This document shows, piece by piece, positions 1 to 11,357 of a stretch of DNA of 64,000 nucleotides. The notes beneath the pieces were generated by a model. That model was not told the origin of the DNA. It saw only the letters and a list, made by a program, of their open reading frames with translations, and did no database searches. Both the position numbers and the translations under genes were made by a program. Position 1 is the first letter of the stretch. Every line of letters begins with the position of its first letter. The DNA is from Hyphodiscus hymeniophilus (taxonomy: Eukaryota > Ascomycota > Leotiomycetes > Helotiales > Hyphodiscaceae). The DNA lies in assembly GCA_016508695.1 (NCBI GenBank), contig VNKQ01000020.1, positions 434,001 to 498,000 on the forward strand, given 5' to 3'.

Positions 1-1312
1 CTGCTCTTCCATAGACCACTGCCCTTCATAGATCGAGTGGTCAGCGCGAATGAGTACTATTTGGGCTTACAGTATGTTGGCCTGAATATGCTAGAACTCC
101 TGAGAGACTGTGTTGAATGTCGCGAGGTCCGACTGTGTCCGAAACCCTGGTAAAGGCGTGCTAGTCTGCCGTCCACAAGTGTGTGAGTATTGAGTCCCGT
201 CTTCCAATCCAATAAAGTGCCTGCTCGAAATTCAAACCAGAAACGGTAAATACGGTACCAAACCGAGGAAGCTGGACTTGGAAACACCCGCTGATAATAG
301 GTAGGCACATCTCGGCTGAAGTTAGACGATGCAAGCGTGGGCATCAGTGGCTTCGCAACCTGCTTTTTGAAAGATAGTAAATAGTTACTTTGATGCCTCC
401 AATTATATCGTTCTCACATTTTTTGCAGTGGTAGCCATAGAGAAGGCCAAGCCCGCAGAGATGGCTACATGCTGGCCAGGACGTAGGTAAAGGCCGAGTC
501 CACAGCTCTGCTCTCACTACATAAGGTAGTCGCTACATTCTGGCCCAGATGGGCAACACGAGAAGTTCTCATCAGATACCCGGATCGCTGTACCATTGGG
601 AGATTTTGTATCCATTCAGTCACATTCTATGATTCTATTGATCACTGCAGATATCGAGCTTAACTACTGCCCACACACCATATATTGGCTGGCTGAGATT
701 ACTAGTAGAAAAGCCCTCCTAAAGAAAGGCCTAAACACGAAGAAATTGTCAAAGGTTAAATCATTGAGTTGTATTTGCTTTCTAAAGATATTTCCAACGA
801 CTATGTACATGCGTGCTTGTCTTCCTTCCTCAGCACCAGAGTCTGGCTGCGGGCAATCGTTCAAGCAGCAAGTGCCAACGAATGTTTGAATCGTGGAGAT
901 GAACTAAAGGAAACCTTGGAACGTCGATGTTCGGATCTGAATACGTAACTTCTGAGTAGATCATCAGAGCCTGGAAAATTTGGTTGCTGAAATGTTGTCG
1001 ATGAATAAGTTTCACTTTTTGGGGGGACATGAGAGTGGGAAATGAAAGCGTGACGTCGTAAATGCTGATGATGTGGTGTAGTATGTAGTATTGTAAGGTC
1101 GGCGTCCCTCGAGCTCCAGGCTCAACGGTATGCAAAGATGCTGAAATCACTAAGGTATCAGATTGGAGATTGATGCGGTTACAAAGTCTGGCCGAATGGC
1201 AAAGGAAACCTCTGAGCTCAGGATTTTCACTGCTGGCGGAAGAAAGCAAACCCAGAGACAAATCCCGATGGAGTCAGAGCCTCCTTCGGCGGTGCCTTTA
1301 ACCATCACATCC
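1..1312. other. Left edge, no supported gene
   Basis: Several open frames of 60-145 codons exist here on both strands (for example 57-344 minus), but none has a recognisable motif, a convincing start or splice context, or agreement with a neighbour. The part near 1313 is probably the 3' flank of the GTPase gene. A minus-strand gene entering from the left edge cannot be excluded. Confidence 0.4.
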
Positions 1313-4300
1313 TTAGTCTTCGTAGTCTTCATCGTCATCTTCATCTCCTCCGGCAAGGCTGAATCGATCATTGACTTCGAATATTATCTCATCCTCGTCC
1401 TCGTCCTTTTCATCTCCCTTAAAGTCCATATTTTCATTCCAGGCCTGCATTAACTTTTCGATAGACCCGTCAAGTGCGTCCTGCAACTTGACTTTGCTGG
1501 GAGACACCACTTTCCTTGTCGCTGTCCGAGTACCCTGGGTAGAGTTATGCGCGAAAAACCAGGCAATTTCGCTTTCGAGTTGCGAAATAATGATGGTGCT
1601 AGATTCTCTGGCGAGCATGTCCGGAAGCTCCTCCAAAAGTCCGTTAATCGCACTTTGAAAGGCTACGCTGATTTTATGATGCATCTCAACACCATGCTTC
1701 TTCATTGTAGATTGATGCTTCGCTCGGTTTCGATCGTAATGCCCAGTGCCTGCCAGAATGTCAGTGTTATGGAAAGGCGAAATTTGTGTCTACTAACCGC
1801 CTTCTGCACCGCAGGTGTCGTACATTGGGGTCAAATATTTCTTGATCTCTGCCTCTGCCAAACGATGAGCATCACTGGCTTTGCGTTCAATTTCTCCTGT
1901 AATCTTGTGAGCTTGCGCTGGCAGCAGATTACTCGTCTTCAAAAACTGCTCTTTTATGAGATCGAGGGGTATCGTAAATGAGGATAGAACTTCTATGTCG
2001 ACTGAGTCTTGTGCAAACTCAACGATGAGCTCTTTGACCTCTGTAGCATGCAACGCCATCACCTGGGTAAACTGCTCGTTGAAGGTTCGGTTCCATTGCG
2101 TCTTTAGCTGTGGCTGGCTTCTGTAGTCATCGGCCCTTGCCAACATTAATAACATACGGGTAAAGCCTCTTGAGGGTAAGCACTTACAATAAGCCGTTCC
2201 AAATATGAATTTTGCCCTTGCTTACGTCTACCCAGTTGCCTCGTCTCTGGTTAATAGCCTTATGTGTGTTCCAATAGAGCTCCTTCCCCCATCTTATGAT
2301 GTTCTTGAGTGATAATTTAGCTGCGTCGCTCTCAATCGTCGGCATCTGGCTAAAAATATCGTCCTGTACAAGCTGGACCATTGTATCTTTCGTTGTAGTT
2401 TCGACGTGAGATATTTTCTGGAGAAAGCATTAGATATTAGAATTCAACAAGCTAGAAGTCACGCAAAACACTCAGATACACACCTCGTGCAGCTGCTGCA
2501 AGCGAGCTTCAAATATAAGTTCACCCTCCTGTCTCTGAAGAAGTGTCATCTTTAGATCACCCGAACGATCATCTATCCAGGGTTTCATTGATCCAATGAG
2601 CAGCTCGACGTTGTTAAGTATTTTCTCCGCCCGGATCTCTCTCTCAGGAACGGTTAATTTGTACAGCCAGTCTCGAAGCTGGGGAATTTCTGTCGACTGC
2701 TTGCTTGGAAATGCTTGGATTTTTGCGCTGTGTCTGGTATTGGGATTGCAATATTTTAAGTAAACTGTAGAAGCAGTGCAGAAAACCTGAAGCGTTGTGC
2801 CTGCAGCCATCTTGCCCATTTCCTGAAGATTAGACTCGAAGTCTGCTCTGACAGCAGCAGTGGACTTCATTTTCCTATCATTATTGCAAGCAAGACCAAT
2901 CTCCGAGGCGGCGTAAGATACAGCAGTTTGTAAGTGTCTGATTGAGTTGTAAAGTCTATTGATGTTGCCTTCAGCATCTTCCACTGCTTGCAAGTCTCGG
3001 CGCTGAACCGTAGTAGCGCTTGGGAGAGCTTCAGAAGACGATGTCATTATCAATATCCAGCTACCATAATGGCTCCATGTACATACCATAAATATCATTC
3101 TTTGAGCTGCGCTTACGCTTGCGGCCTTGTTGCAGTACCCGGAGCTCCTTTTCCCGTTCGCGTAGGGTTTTAAGCTTTTTTTTGTGATCATCGAATAGAT
3201 GTCGAATGCTTTGCATGAGTATCGGGTTGTTTCTCAAATAGTCCTGGGCATCAAAGGATCGGTCGAATTGAGTTAAGATGAAGCACAGGTTCCCTCTCGT
3301 ATAAGTACCATCAAGTTGTAGGTCAGTCTTGACTACAGACTCCAGAAGCAGATGTGCCTGAAAGAGTTAGCTCACCTCTTGGTCATATGTTATAGAAGAA
3401 GCGACTCACATTCTGGTCATCGATTCCTCTAACTGCATTGGCGCAGATGACGGGTGCTGTTAGGTTCTTCAGGTAATTCAGAGCGATATTTCCTCGGGCC
3501 GTATTGCGGCTAAGTAGGAATCAGTGCTGGCTTTACTTGAAAGATTCAATCTGAATGTGTTACAAGAACCAACGTTTGCGGGACGTGCTGCTGGAATACA
3601 ATATTTCGGGCTCTCCAGAACTTACTCCATATTACCAGGAAGACTGCAGAATGAAGAGTCAGCTCAAAATTCTCGAATTGGATAGTGCAGAAATATCGCT
3701 TCTGGAGGGAAGCTTCATGATATCCAGTTGTGGGTATCTCAGGTAATCTACTGTGATCGCAGTGGAAACTTACTCAACAAGAACAAGGCCTGACTCGAGA
3801 ATTGACGCCTTGGTGAAAACTTTCACGCATTTGATCAGAGGCCAGAAATCCGCTTGGCGCTCCTCGCCAGCTGCAATATATGGTCGAATGGCTTTGACAA
3901 AACTTGCTTTGCTTGGTCGTTCTATCTTTCGAGTGTTGCCGAACAGACCACGAACATCTTTGTGTTTCAGAAGGGTTGATACGGAAGTAGTTCGTAGATC
4001 ATTAATTGACTTGAGATGAGGGTACACTACCTTCAAAGTTGCCAAAGCATCTGTGATCCGTTTCAATCGATCGGTATAGTCTTCGCCGTCAGTCGGTCCA
4101 GCGTGAGAGAAATGAGCCTCGACGTCTCGAAATGTAACATCAAGCTCTTCTTCATGTTCCTCAGCACTAACAAACTCGATTTCGCCTCGATACAAGGCCT
4201 GTTTGTCTTTGCTGCGATTGTAGATTAGCAAACAGACGACTGCGGTACAAGCTTTGGATGAATCCGCTGGGAGAAAGTTGCTGTCTCCAATGATGGCGTT

Positions 4301-4753
4301 GATGAGCGTGGTCTTTCCAACACCGGTGCCTCCAATGAATCCTACATAAATAGGGGACTGCTCGAAATCTTTCTGGAGTATTTCTGGACCATCAATCAGC
4401 AAGGAATGGTATATGGATGTCTTGAAGAATTTAATGAACGTACCAATTCTGTCTCTGAATACGGCGGCTATGATTCTCTGGCTGCCGTCCTCTTCGTCCT
4501 CCACTATGGACTGGATATCCTTCGCGAACCTTAGACCACTTTCTATCGCCTTCTCTTTGATTTCGAGGAGACGCATTCTGTTATCGTGAGCTTGCTTTGG
4601 CTGTTTCCACTGCGGTATAGCGCCATATAATGAAGACTTTTTTTCGTTGGTGGAGAAGCGTAAATTCGGAATATTGGATGAACCAGACTCCGGAAGGAAG
4701 AGAGGCTCTTCCTTCACTTCCTTCACTTCCTTTTTGATCCACCAGCTAGCCAT
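1313..4753 (-). CDS. Dynamin-like large GTPase (SLIP-GC-like), multi-exon
   Basis: Likely a large GTPase of the dynamin superfamily, resembling fungal proteins annotated as nuclear GTPase SLIP-GC. The first exon (4753 to 3774) has the P-loop GGTGVGKTTLINAIIG, followed by a switch-I-like Ala-Cys-Thr-Ala segment. The G3 motif DLPG is made only after splicing through an 18-nt exon at 3643-3626, which joins to RNTARGNIALNYL from 3509. A later exon gives LTQFD, the probable G4. The rest is helical, with coiled-coil-like basic stretches, and the last exon (1705 to 1313) ends in an acidic tail rich in Asp and Glu. Exons further down lie at about 3406-3090, 3035-2485, 2400-2185 and 2150-1793. The ATG at 4753 is the first in-frame Met. 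An in-frame hydrophobic stretch upstream lacks an ATG and may be leader sequence or part of an unseen exon. The substrate and location are unknown. Confidence 0.8.
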
Positions 4754-4828
4754 GGTGAGACACAGGCCGAAGAGAACAGCTGCTGTAATGGTAGCGCAAG
4801 TTGACCTGTTTGATTCTATCAAAGACAA

Positions 4829-5498
4829 ACGTGTCTAGAGATTGCAAAGTAAAGTGATTAGCAATTAGCTACAAACCAAATTGTAAAAGATATGATGTGA
4901 GAGACAAGCGTGATGTGCTTCATACTAGATTTCGGTGTGAGAGTCAACTCTCTGTAGGAAGAGAAAGTTAAAGCTGAGAATGCAATCTGAGATAGGGACC
5001 AGAAAAGGAAGTAACTATCGGTATTGCAAGCTTAATGCAACGAAAGTTGACAAACCTCTGGTAGCTATCAAGTTTAAGGGATCTATTTCGGAGAGATCGA
5101 TCAATGTGGAGTTGTACACGAAGTTAAAGTTGAGGTGATGTTAAAGAATGAAAAGTATGTTGTTGTAATAGAAGTGGTATCGGGACGGGATATAGATCGG
5201 GAAGCCGAGCTAGTTGCGGAAGCTACTTGAAACCGAATGGATTGAATCTGACTGGCTATTTCCCTCGACAAGCTGGGTTCGAGACTCAGTCATCGCAGCT
5301 CGCACAACTTAGGAGTTTTGCCAAATGGCTTCGGTAAAAGGACACTGATTGCATGGAAGATTCCACATTAAATACCTAGCCAGCAACAATGTTCTCGAAG
5401 TTCACGTGCAGCTTCAGGGGCGGTATTCTTTACCAGAACTTTCATTACTCAATGCTATATACATACAGCTCTGATCAGACACCTCCATGCCGCTACAT
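4829..5498. other. Intergenic between GTPase and NDUFA8 genes
   Basis: No gene was seen. It should hold the promoter of the minus-strand GTPase gene on its left side and the 3' flank of the NDUFA8 gene on its right. A T-arm-like hairpin near 5274-5290 was examined and is not a tRNA. Confidence 0.4.
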
Positions 5499-6206
5499 CT
5501 ATAGCCTTTGGTGTGCATATGTCTGTAATTGTCAGTCTACTATCCAATCTAGGGCATGAAGATACTGTCTTACTTGTCTCGTTCGGAGATGAACTTGTGT
5601 TTCGCCCTTAGGAGTATCTGGAATGGTCTTTTCGATTTTCTGTAGAACGGCAGACAGTCAGCCAGCATCGGCGGCAGAAAACTGTGTATGTTGTTTCTTA
5701 CCAGATTCTCGAAGACACACTTATTGAGCTTCCATTCCGCAGGTCTGCATTGCCATAGTTGCTGGTTGTTGTTGTCTAAGCAAGTCCAATGTTTGCGAAA
5801 TTCTTCAAGGCAGTACTTGTTGACATCCTCGATCCTGTAGAATTGCCCCACCATCAAAATGTGTTCGTGGTTCCTTTGTATGACCATCACTCACACGCTT
5901 TTCGCACATCTTGTAACCCTCCGGCCCTCCTTCAGGCATTCCATCTCGCCCTTTCCAGGGTTCTCGTTCTTGCATTGCATAAAATCATCGTTGTATGACT
6001 TGCATCTCGCTCCAATAAAGAAACTGGCAGACAGCAGTGGTGCGGAGCTGCTGCCAATCTCCTGAACAGGTGGGATCTCAGCGGGGAGGGGTGTAGTGTC
6101 GAGGAGGGTGGTTTGGTTGAATCTATAATTGCAATTGATTAGCGACAACTTGCCGTGTATAGATATAAGAAGAAGCTATGACTTGCCTCGCTGGTCGCCC
6201 AGACAT
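5499..6206 (-). CDS. NADH:ubiquinone oxidoreductase subunit NDUFA8 (20.8 kDa type)
   Basis: Accessory subunit of mitochondrial complex I with twin CHCH motifs, located on the intermembrane-space side. Five exons (6206-6187, 6122-5895, 5834-5702, 5639-5574, 5522-5499) join in phase to 156 residues. The diagnostic blocks are TTLLDTTPLP near the N-terminus, APLLSASFFIGARC, and the paired cysteines of CKSYNDDFMQC, ECLKEGRRVTRC, YCLEEFRKHWTC and QCRPAEWKLNKC. The first intron (6186-6123) begins GCAAGT instead of GT. The GC-AG junction rebuilds the expected ARFNQ start and no GT alternative keeps phase. The gene is divergent from the nucleoporin gene across about 420 bp. Identification is secure. 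Confidence 0.95.
6123..6186 (-). other. GC-AG intron 1 of the NDUFA8 gene
   Basis: This 64-nt intron has donor AG|GCAAGT and acceptor AATTATAG|A. Removing it joins the 20-nt first exon to the second in phase (GCG AG + A TTC). Confidence 0.85.
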
Positions 6207-6625
6207 CTTGAAGTTAGTCGCGAGAATAAGATCCTTGAAAGAGACGCAAATTGATTGTTGCAGGAATTCGGAGTCGAGGAAGCTCTCGTGAGGTCAGGAA
6301 CACGTCAATGCTAATTGGCCTAGGAAGCGACAGCCGCGCCAAAATATTTGGGTCTCAGCTTCAATAGGGCGACAATGGCAATCCACCTACCTATTGTCGA
6401 ATTCCTTTCACTTCTCCACAACATGATCCCGAAAAGTTAGAAAAAGGAGGACTTTGACTTCTCAACGACTGCGATTCGAACCCACTACGTTATTTTACGG
6501 CACGATACTTGCTCCGCCGAGACACGACGCGATTCGGCTTTGCAGTGCATCGCCTAGTGCAAGAAGACGATAATCTTCTGGTTCCATACCCAAGCATCTG
6601 TTTTCCTCCGTGAAAATCACCTGAA
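6207..6625. promoter_or_regulatory. Divergent promoter region NDUFA8 / NUP57
   Basis: These 419 bp separate the two outward-facing start codons and must hold both core promoters and leaders. I could not assign specific elements. A B-box-like stretch near 6470-6485 is not part of a foldable tRNA. Confidence 0.5.
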
Positions 6626-7752
6626 ATGTTTCAATCAACTCAGCAAAAGACTGGTGGCTTGTTTGGATCGAGTGGGCAGCCGGTCGGAGGGGGGAGTTTA
6701 CTTGGTGCCTCTGTATTTGGGGCTCCTGCGGCTGGCCAGAGTTCGCAGAGCGGCAGCAACATCTTTACAAAGGCTCAACCGCCGCAACAACAGCCTGGAG
6801 GAATCTTCGGTGTTAGCAATCCACAGCCGCAAGTCATGCCATGGGAACAAGCCCTTTCCAAAAGCTCCTTATGGCAACCTAATAGCGCTATGAACCCTCG
6901 TGAGTTATCCAGTGCTTTATCTTGATGCAAACTAACGGTTTCAAGGCGAGAAGAGCATCCCTGATCAAATCAAAACAATCCTCGACCAGTGGGATACCAG
7001 CAGCCCGAGTTGCGCTTTTCAACATTACTTCTACAATAAAGTTCCTCTCCATACCCAAGAATACTTTCGACCTGGCCCGGCAGACGATCCGAAGAAATGG
7101 GAGGAGGCGTTGAAGGCAAAACCTGGAGCGGATTATGTTCCCGTACTCTGCGTCGGATTTACTCAGCTGCAAGAACGATTAGCGGTCCAGGCCAAGAACC
7201 TCGCAGTTTTCAACTCTCTGCTCCATCAGATCAACAAAAGGCTGGGAGAGCTACTTCATCATCACGAGGTGAGCACGAGCATTAGAGCGATGGACGCAAA
7301 GAGGAAGCATACGGTTCTGAAACGCAGATGTCTTGTGCTAGCAACGAAGGTCCAAGTTCTGAGAAGTCGAGGCTACGCGATGGGTGGTGATGAGGAAGAT
7401 CTGAAGGCAAAGCTGGTTGCGCTAGAGAATAGTGTCAGTGATCCTGGGCTAGATGCAAGACAAGAGGAGATCTGGGCAAGAATGGTCACCGTCCAGGAGC
7501 GGGTACGATTGTTGAAGAGCGAGCTTGAGAAAAGCAGCCAACCGACCGAGCAATTAATGGATGATGAGACAACAAAGCGGGCACAAAAGGTATTTCGTTT
7601 GGTTCCCCAAGGCTTGGACTATGCTAATATCGTGCCAGATATTGGAGGATTATCAAACACAGTTGATCCATCTCAAGAAGGAATTGGATGCTATACAAAA
7701 GGATTACCTTGAATGGGAGAAGGAGCAAGGGCCTGCTGCCAGTGGAAGATGA
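6626..7752 (+). CDS. Nucleoporin Nup54/Nup57
   Basis: FG nucleoporin of the central-channel Nup62-Nup54-Nup58 (yeast Nsp1-Nup57-Nup49) complex. Three exons (6626-6899, 6946-7589, 7639-7752) give 343 residues. The first about 65 residues are Gly/Ser/Gln-rich, with a GLFG and several FG dipeptides (GLFGSSGQ, VFGAP, GIFGVS). The alpha/beta region follows with FQHYFYNKVP and DDPKKWEEAL, which are conserved in Nup54. A long predicted coiled coil runs from about residue 150 to the end, closing with YQTQLIHLKKELDAIQKDYL. The FG region is short compared with yeast Nup57. The last intron reads open in another frame, and splicing gives the expected Nup54 C-terminus. Confidence 0.93.
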
Positions 7753-8018
7753 CATACCCAGATTGACGGAGAATCGTGGTTGTCCTGTATTTTGACATGA
7801 AATGTAGAGCGCCAGCAGAATCATAACACTCGGCGCTATTGGGGATGTGGATCCACAATGATCCCAACGTCAAATCAACGTCCTTCCCGCATTAGCATGT
7901 TCTTTTTCGAAAGTCACATCCTTCTCATGATTCCTTGGCCGCATCAATCATCCTGATTCCAAGTCGAATATAATTTTGCCCTCCCAAGTTGAAAATTGAA
8001 ACTCTCCATTTCGTTGAA

Positions 8019-8801
8019 ATGAGCGATTTCGAACCGGAAGGCGCTCTTGTGTCCACAACTCCCGCACTGAAACCATCTCCCATAATCCTCCGTAGCAGTC
8101 TGCTATCTACACACATACAATCTGTCACACTCGTGGACCTGTCTGAATCGCATTCCAAAGCTCTGTATCCCCTCATCGGTGGTCCTGAAGCTGCGCATCT
8201 CTATCGTTATATGTCCGTAGGACCATTTTACGATTTCGAACCCTTCCACGAAAAGAATATCAAATTTCTGGTGAATAGCGGGCTATGCTTTCCGTTTGCA
8301 ATTTTTAAAGACCCTGAATCCCAATCATTTTCAGTCCCGCTCAAAGATGGCGAAGTTCGAGGTTCGCCGATCGGAACTATCGGCCTCCTGAACATCGTCC
8401 CCTCGAACCGAAGTATCGAAATTGGCGTCGTGATGTTCTCGCAACTTCTCCAACGTACGACAGCCGCTACGGAAACTTTTTATCTGCTTATGAAGCATTG
8501 TTTTGAAGATCTGGGCTACAGGAGGGTGGAGTGGAAAACTAATGATCTAAATGAGGCGAGTAAGAGAGCTGCGGTGAGACTGGGGTTCGTTCCTGAGGGG
8601 GTGTTCAGGAAACATATGATTGTCAAGGGGAGGAATAGAGATTCGGCTTGGTTTAGTGTTGTGGATGATGAGTGGGTAGGTGGTGTCAAACATGCGCTGG
8701 AGGAGTGGCTGGAGAAAAGTAATTTTGATGAGAATGGGCAGCAGGTTAGGAAGCTCGAGGATATTAGGGCAAGTCTTGCTACGCAAGGAGGTAAGAAGTA
8801 G
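8019..8801 (+). CDS. GNAT-family N-acetyltransferase (RimJ/RimL-like)
   Basis: Single exon, 260 residues. The frame is open 30 nt further upstream, but only from TTG, so the ATG at 8019 (MSDFEPEGA) is taken as the start. The acetyl-CoA fold is shown by a beta strand with IGTIGLLNIVPSNRSIEIG, then the signature helix block GYRRVEWKTNDLNEASKR followed by AVRLGFVPEGVFRKHMI. This pattern is typical of fungal RimJ/RimL-type GNAT proteins that acetylate small amines or N-termini, but the substrate cannot be read from sequence. It is codirectional with the nucleoporin gene 267 bp upstream. Confidence 0.88.
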   Translation: MSDFEPEGALVSTTPALKPSPIILRSSLLSTHIQSVTLVDLSESHSKALYPLIGGPEAAHLYRYMSVGPFYDFEPFHEKNIKFLVNSGLCFPFAIFKDPESQSFSVPLKDGEVRGSPIGTIGLLNIVPSNRSIEIGVVMFSQLLQRTTAATETFYLLMKHCFEDLGYRRVEWKTNDLNEASKRAAVRLGFVPEGVFRKHMIVKGRNRDSAWFSVVDDEWVGGVKHALEEWLEKSNFDENGQQVRKLEDIRASLATQGGKK

Positions 8802-10411
8802 TGATATTCTGCTTACATTGATTGAAAGAAAATTGGCTAGTGGTTGATATTCTTCAATACACAGTGGAGGGCCGGCGGTCTAATTTCTTTTTGGCTGGGG
8901 GCTCTTCTATTTCGGCCGTCTCTTTAAGACTTATTCTTAAACGAATTTCCCCCTTCTCCTCCCACCCCCCTCCCCCCATTATCTTTTTTAGTGTTTATTA
9001 CTTCGATGAGGTATGTGAATTATATCGGGCTAAATTTGAAGCATTTGAAGCAAATGACAATCGCAACCCCATGTCTTGGTTTTGGGCTTTGCTCTGTGAT
9101 CTGCCCCAAATGCGATCAGCTAAAGATTCGACAAATTTCATCATGGGCGTATTGAAGACGATCGTATTGAAGATAGAATGTATTAAAGATGAACAATCCG
9201 TACAGTAGAAATTGATGATCTAATTGTGCCCATGACTAGTAAGGTTCTTAGAGGAAGACACATGGACTCTTCTTGAGTAGGTATATGGCCCTGAGGCACT
9301 GTAATCGGTTCACTCGAGAACTGCCTTCTGGTGTGAGACCCAGGCGTCTTCACCACTGGGAATGAACCAGCCGCTTGTGCATTTTGACGGCTTTGGAAGT
9401 ATCGTGCCAATTATTTGGGAAGTCTCTTCGCTCCTTGCAATCATCCCACTCACGACTGTCCCTTTTTTATAATAAGTCTCATTAAGTTTTGTTGCATGTC
9501 GTAAAAACTCGTCGAGTCGGTACTACCGATTCGCAACATGATCGAAGTTTTTTCAAACTGCGACGTGCAACAAAGCCTTACTGCCTGCATCGTACTCATT
9601 GTCATACAGGAATAAGTATCGCAGTCTTTCACTTCTTGAAATCCTTGTGCCACACGAAAGGTCAGGCTTTCCATTTCATGTTGATGACTCCTTGGGAAGG
9701 TTCGATGCCAGGCAAGGATTTCGACGTCAAGTTCTTATAGATATGACTCTTAGAACATGATCATATCAAAGCGGCGTCAAAATCACCTCGATAGCGACAC
9801 GCGGTAAGAAATCCATTAGTACAGCAAAGCACTAATGAAAGATCCTAGCATAAACTTTGGATGCGGCCGATTGACGTGATTTTGGCCTTTGCCGTATCAA
9901 TCTGACTTTCCCTGGCCTCGAAAAGCATTGCCGTCCCTTCGCAATGCTGGGATGTGAAGCCCAGGCTTGACACTGCACAGATTTTTATCGTCTTATTTCT
10001 CGAGTCTCGACAAATTACTGTATCCACATGTACCAAGTGCTTGGGTGTGATGGGGGGGGTAACATCTCAGAACAGACTTTGAAGAATGAATGGCTGTGCT
10101 CTTGAATCCGCAGCTTTGCAGCTCTGCACGCCCAAATACAAACCTTGCTTTCTGATACCAATCACCAATGAAATCCAAATCACCGTAGACAGCTGAATTC
10201 AATGATGAGGGGAATGTCACCATTTTCTGAGCATGGTATGTGTATGCAAGTCCCAAGCTATTGTATTGTACAGCCGTCCCGTATCTGTCCTTCCTGACTC
10301 CATCAAGCTTATTCCATCACGCTCGTACGTCCTTTGTAATGTACACAATAGTTCGATCTCGTGTGACAACTGTATGCACCGGATTGCATCAGAATGTAGA
10401 GGTCCGCGTGC
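8802..10411. other. 1.6-kb intergenic region
   Basis: No supported gene. An open frame of 128 codons at 8822-9208 starts 20 bp after the GNAT stop, contains a C-rich tract near 8945-8980 and has no motif, so it is probably 3' flank. An imperfect palindrome at 9489-9573 is listed separately. A G8 run lies near 10051-10058. Confidence 0.4.
9489..9573. repeat. Imperfect palindrome (hairpin-forming inverted repeat)
   Basis: The outer arms TTGTTGCATGTCG (9489-9501) and CGACGTGCAACAA (9561-9573) match in 12 of 13 positions as an inverted repeat. The inner arms CGAGTCGGTA (9513-9522) and TACCGATTCG (9524-9533) match in 9 of 10 around a tiny loop. An AAAAACT/AGTTTTTT pair lies between, with extra bases on the right arm. 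Possible remnant of a small inverted-repeat element or a structured transcript. Confidence 0.6.
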
Positions 10412-10667
10412 TTAAACAAGCTTCTTCACGGCATCGAGGGCGAAGGGCGCTGTCACATATGATAAGTATTGCACAAAGAAGACATGGATGTCCATAGAAC
10501 ATACATAAGTACAAGAGAACAGCTCCAACGATGAGCTTTTGAATAGTCAAGGTAGCTTCTTGCTCTTGTGCTTTGAGCTCAGCAGCGCTGAGTGATGGGG
10601 GAGCTATTATTGGTCAGATATTGGCATTAACACTGCTTGATACGAGCCACTTACGTCCGCCGAACAT
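10412..10667 (-). CDS. TOM5: Mitochondrial import receptor subunit Tom5
   Basis: Small tail-anchored subunit of the outer-membrane TOM translocase. Three tiny exons (10667-10655, 10603-10505, 10449-10412; 13, 99 and 38 nt) total 150 nt and encode 49 residues. The N-terminus MFGGPPPSLSAAELKAQEQ is the fungal Tom5 signature, and a membrane segment IVGAVLLYLSPFALDAV sits at the C-terminus. Both introns have good donors (GTAAGT, GTATGT). Without splicing the exons look like noise in three frames, so the gene is easily missed. Identification rests on the characteristic start and the LLYLSPF helix. Confidence 0.92.
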
Positions 10668-11357
10668 GTTTATGACGTGAAGGTATTATATGGAGGTGTT
10701 GACGTGGGATATCCTGGCGAGAGTTTTGAGCGAAAAAGTTACAGGTACGCCTCGGCGATGTTAGGTCAGAACAGGCGCTACTCGAGTTGCTAGGGGGCCA
10801 GGACTTGTCGAATAGGTCAAGAGCTCAAGCCAGTAACAAACCCTTATTATGATAAATTTGAAGACTCTGAAAACAGAATCTTATTTGCCACATTCGCATT
10901 CTCTCAATATATTTAGAAATCAACTCTCAATATATTTCCAAATGCTAGTGTGATTGAAGAGCGTCGAGGAGGTACTTGTCACATGTATTTACTGGTGAAC
11001 GGCTCCCGGCTTGGGGCGGTCTCGCGGCTAAAGTTCGGGCCGTTAGCGCACGACCTCGACTTTGCTGGGAGTATGACTTCCACCGACATTTGGTAGTACT
11101 TTATTTCCTAACCCACAAGGGTGACAACAATCCTTGGTTTTTGTTTTCAATTGAACCTCAAGCCCGAAATATCATTGCAAGTCCGGTGTCAATTGACGAA
11201 AGACGTTCGACGATTCCTATCAAACGCCGTCAACCATGAGGGGTGATTGAGTTACACTCATTCCTGAACCTTCCGACCCCACTACCCAAAGTCTTCAGAC
11301 ACCTGCACCACAACTTTTACTTCGGTTTTGAACCTTTAAAACCTCTTCTCCGGCACT
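10668..11357. promoter_or_regulatory. Divergent intergenic region TOM5 / glycine decarboxylase
   Basis: Shared upstream region of 690 bp. A 14-bp direct repeat CTCTCAATATATTT occurs at 10901-10914 and 10924-10937. A tiny upstream ORF, ATG to TGA of four codons at 11236-11250, lies 107 bp before the glycine decarboxylase start and would be in its leader if transcription begins upstream. Confidence 0.5.
11236..11250 (+). promoter_or_regulatory. Four-codon upstream ORF before GCV2
   Basis: ATG AGG GGT GAT TGA lies 107 nt upstream of the GCV2 start. If included in the transcript it could lower translation or respond to start-site choice. The transcription start is unknown. Confidence 0.35.

Noticed and set aside
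5225..5300. T-arm-like hairpin CTGGG-TTCGAGA-CTCAG
   Set aside because: The T-stem pairs, but no matching acceptor stem, anticodon arm or A-box lies upstream.
6465..6540. B-box-like sequence (GGTTCGAATCG on the minus strand), possible tRNA
   Set aside because: The arms around the loop do not pair and no A-box or acceptor stem fits at tRNA spacing.
8822..9208. 128-codon ORF after the GNAT gene
   Set aside because: No motif, starts 20 bp after the previous stop and crosses a C-rich tract, so it is probably 3' untranslated sequence.
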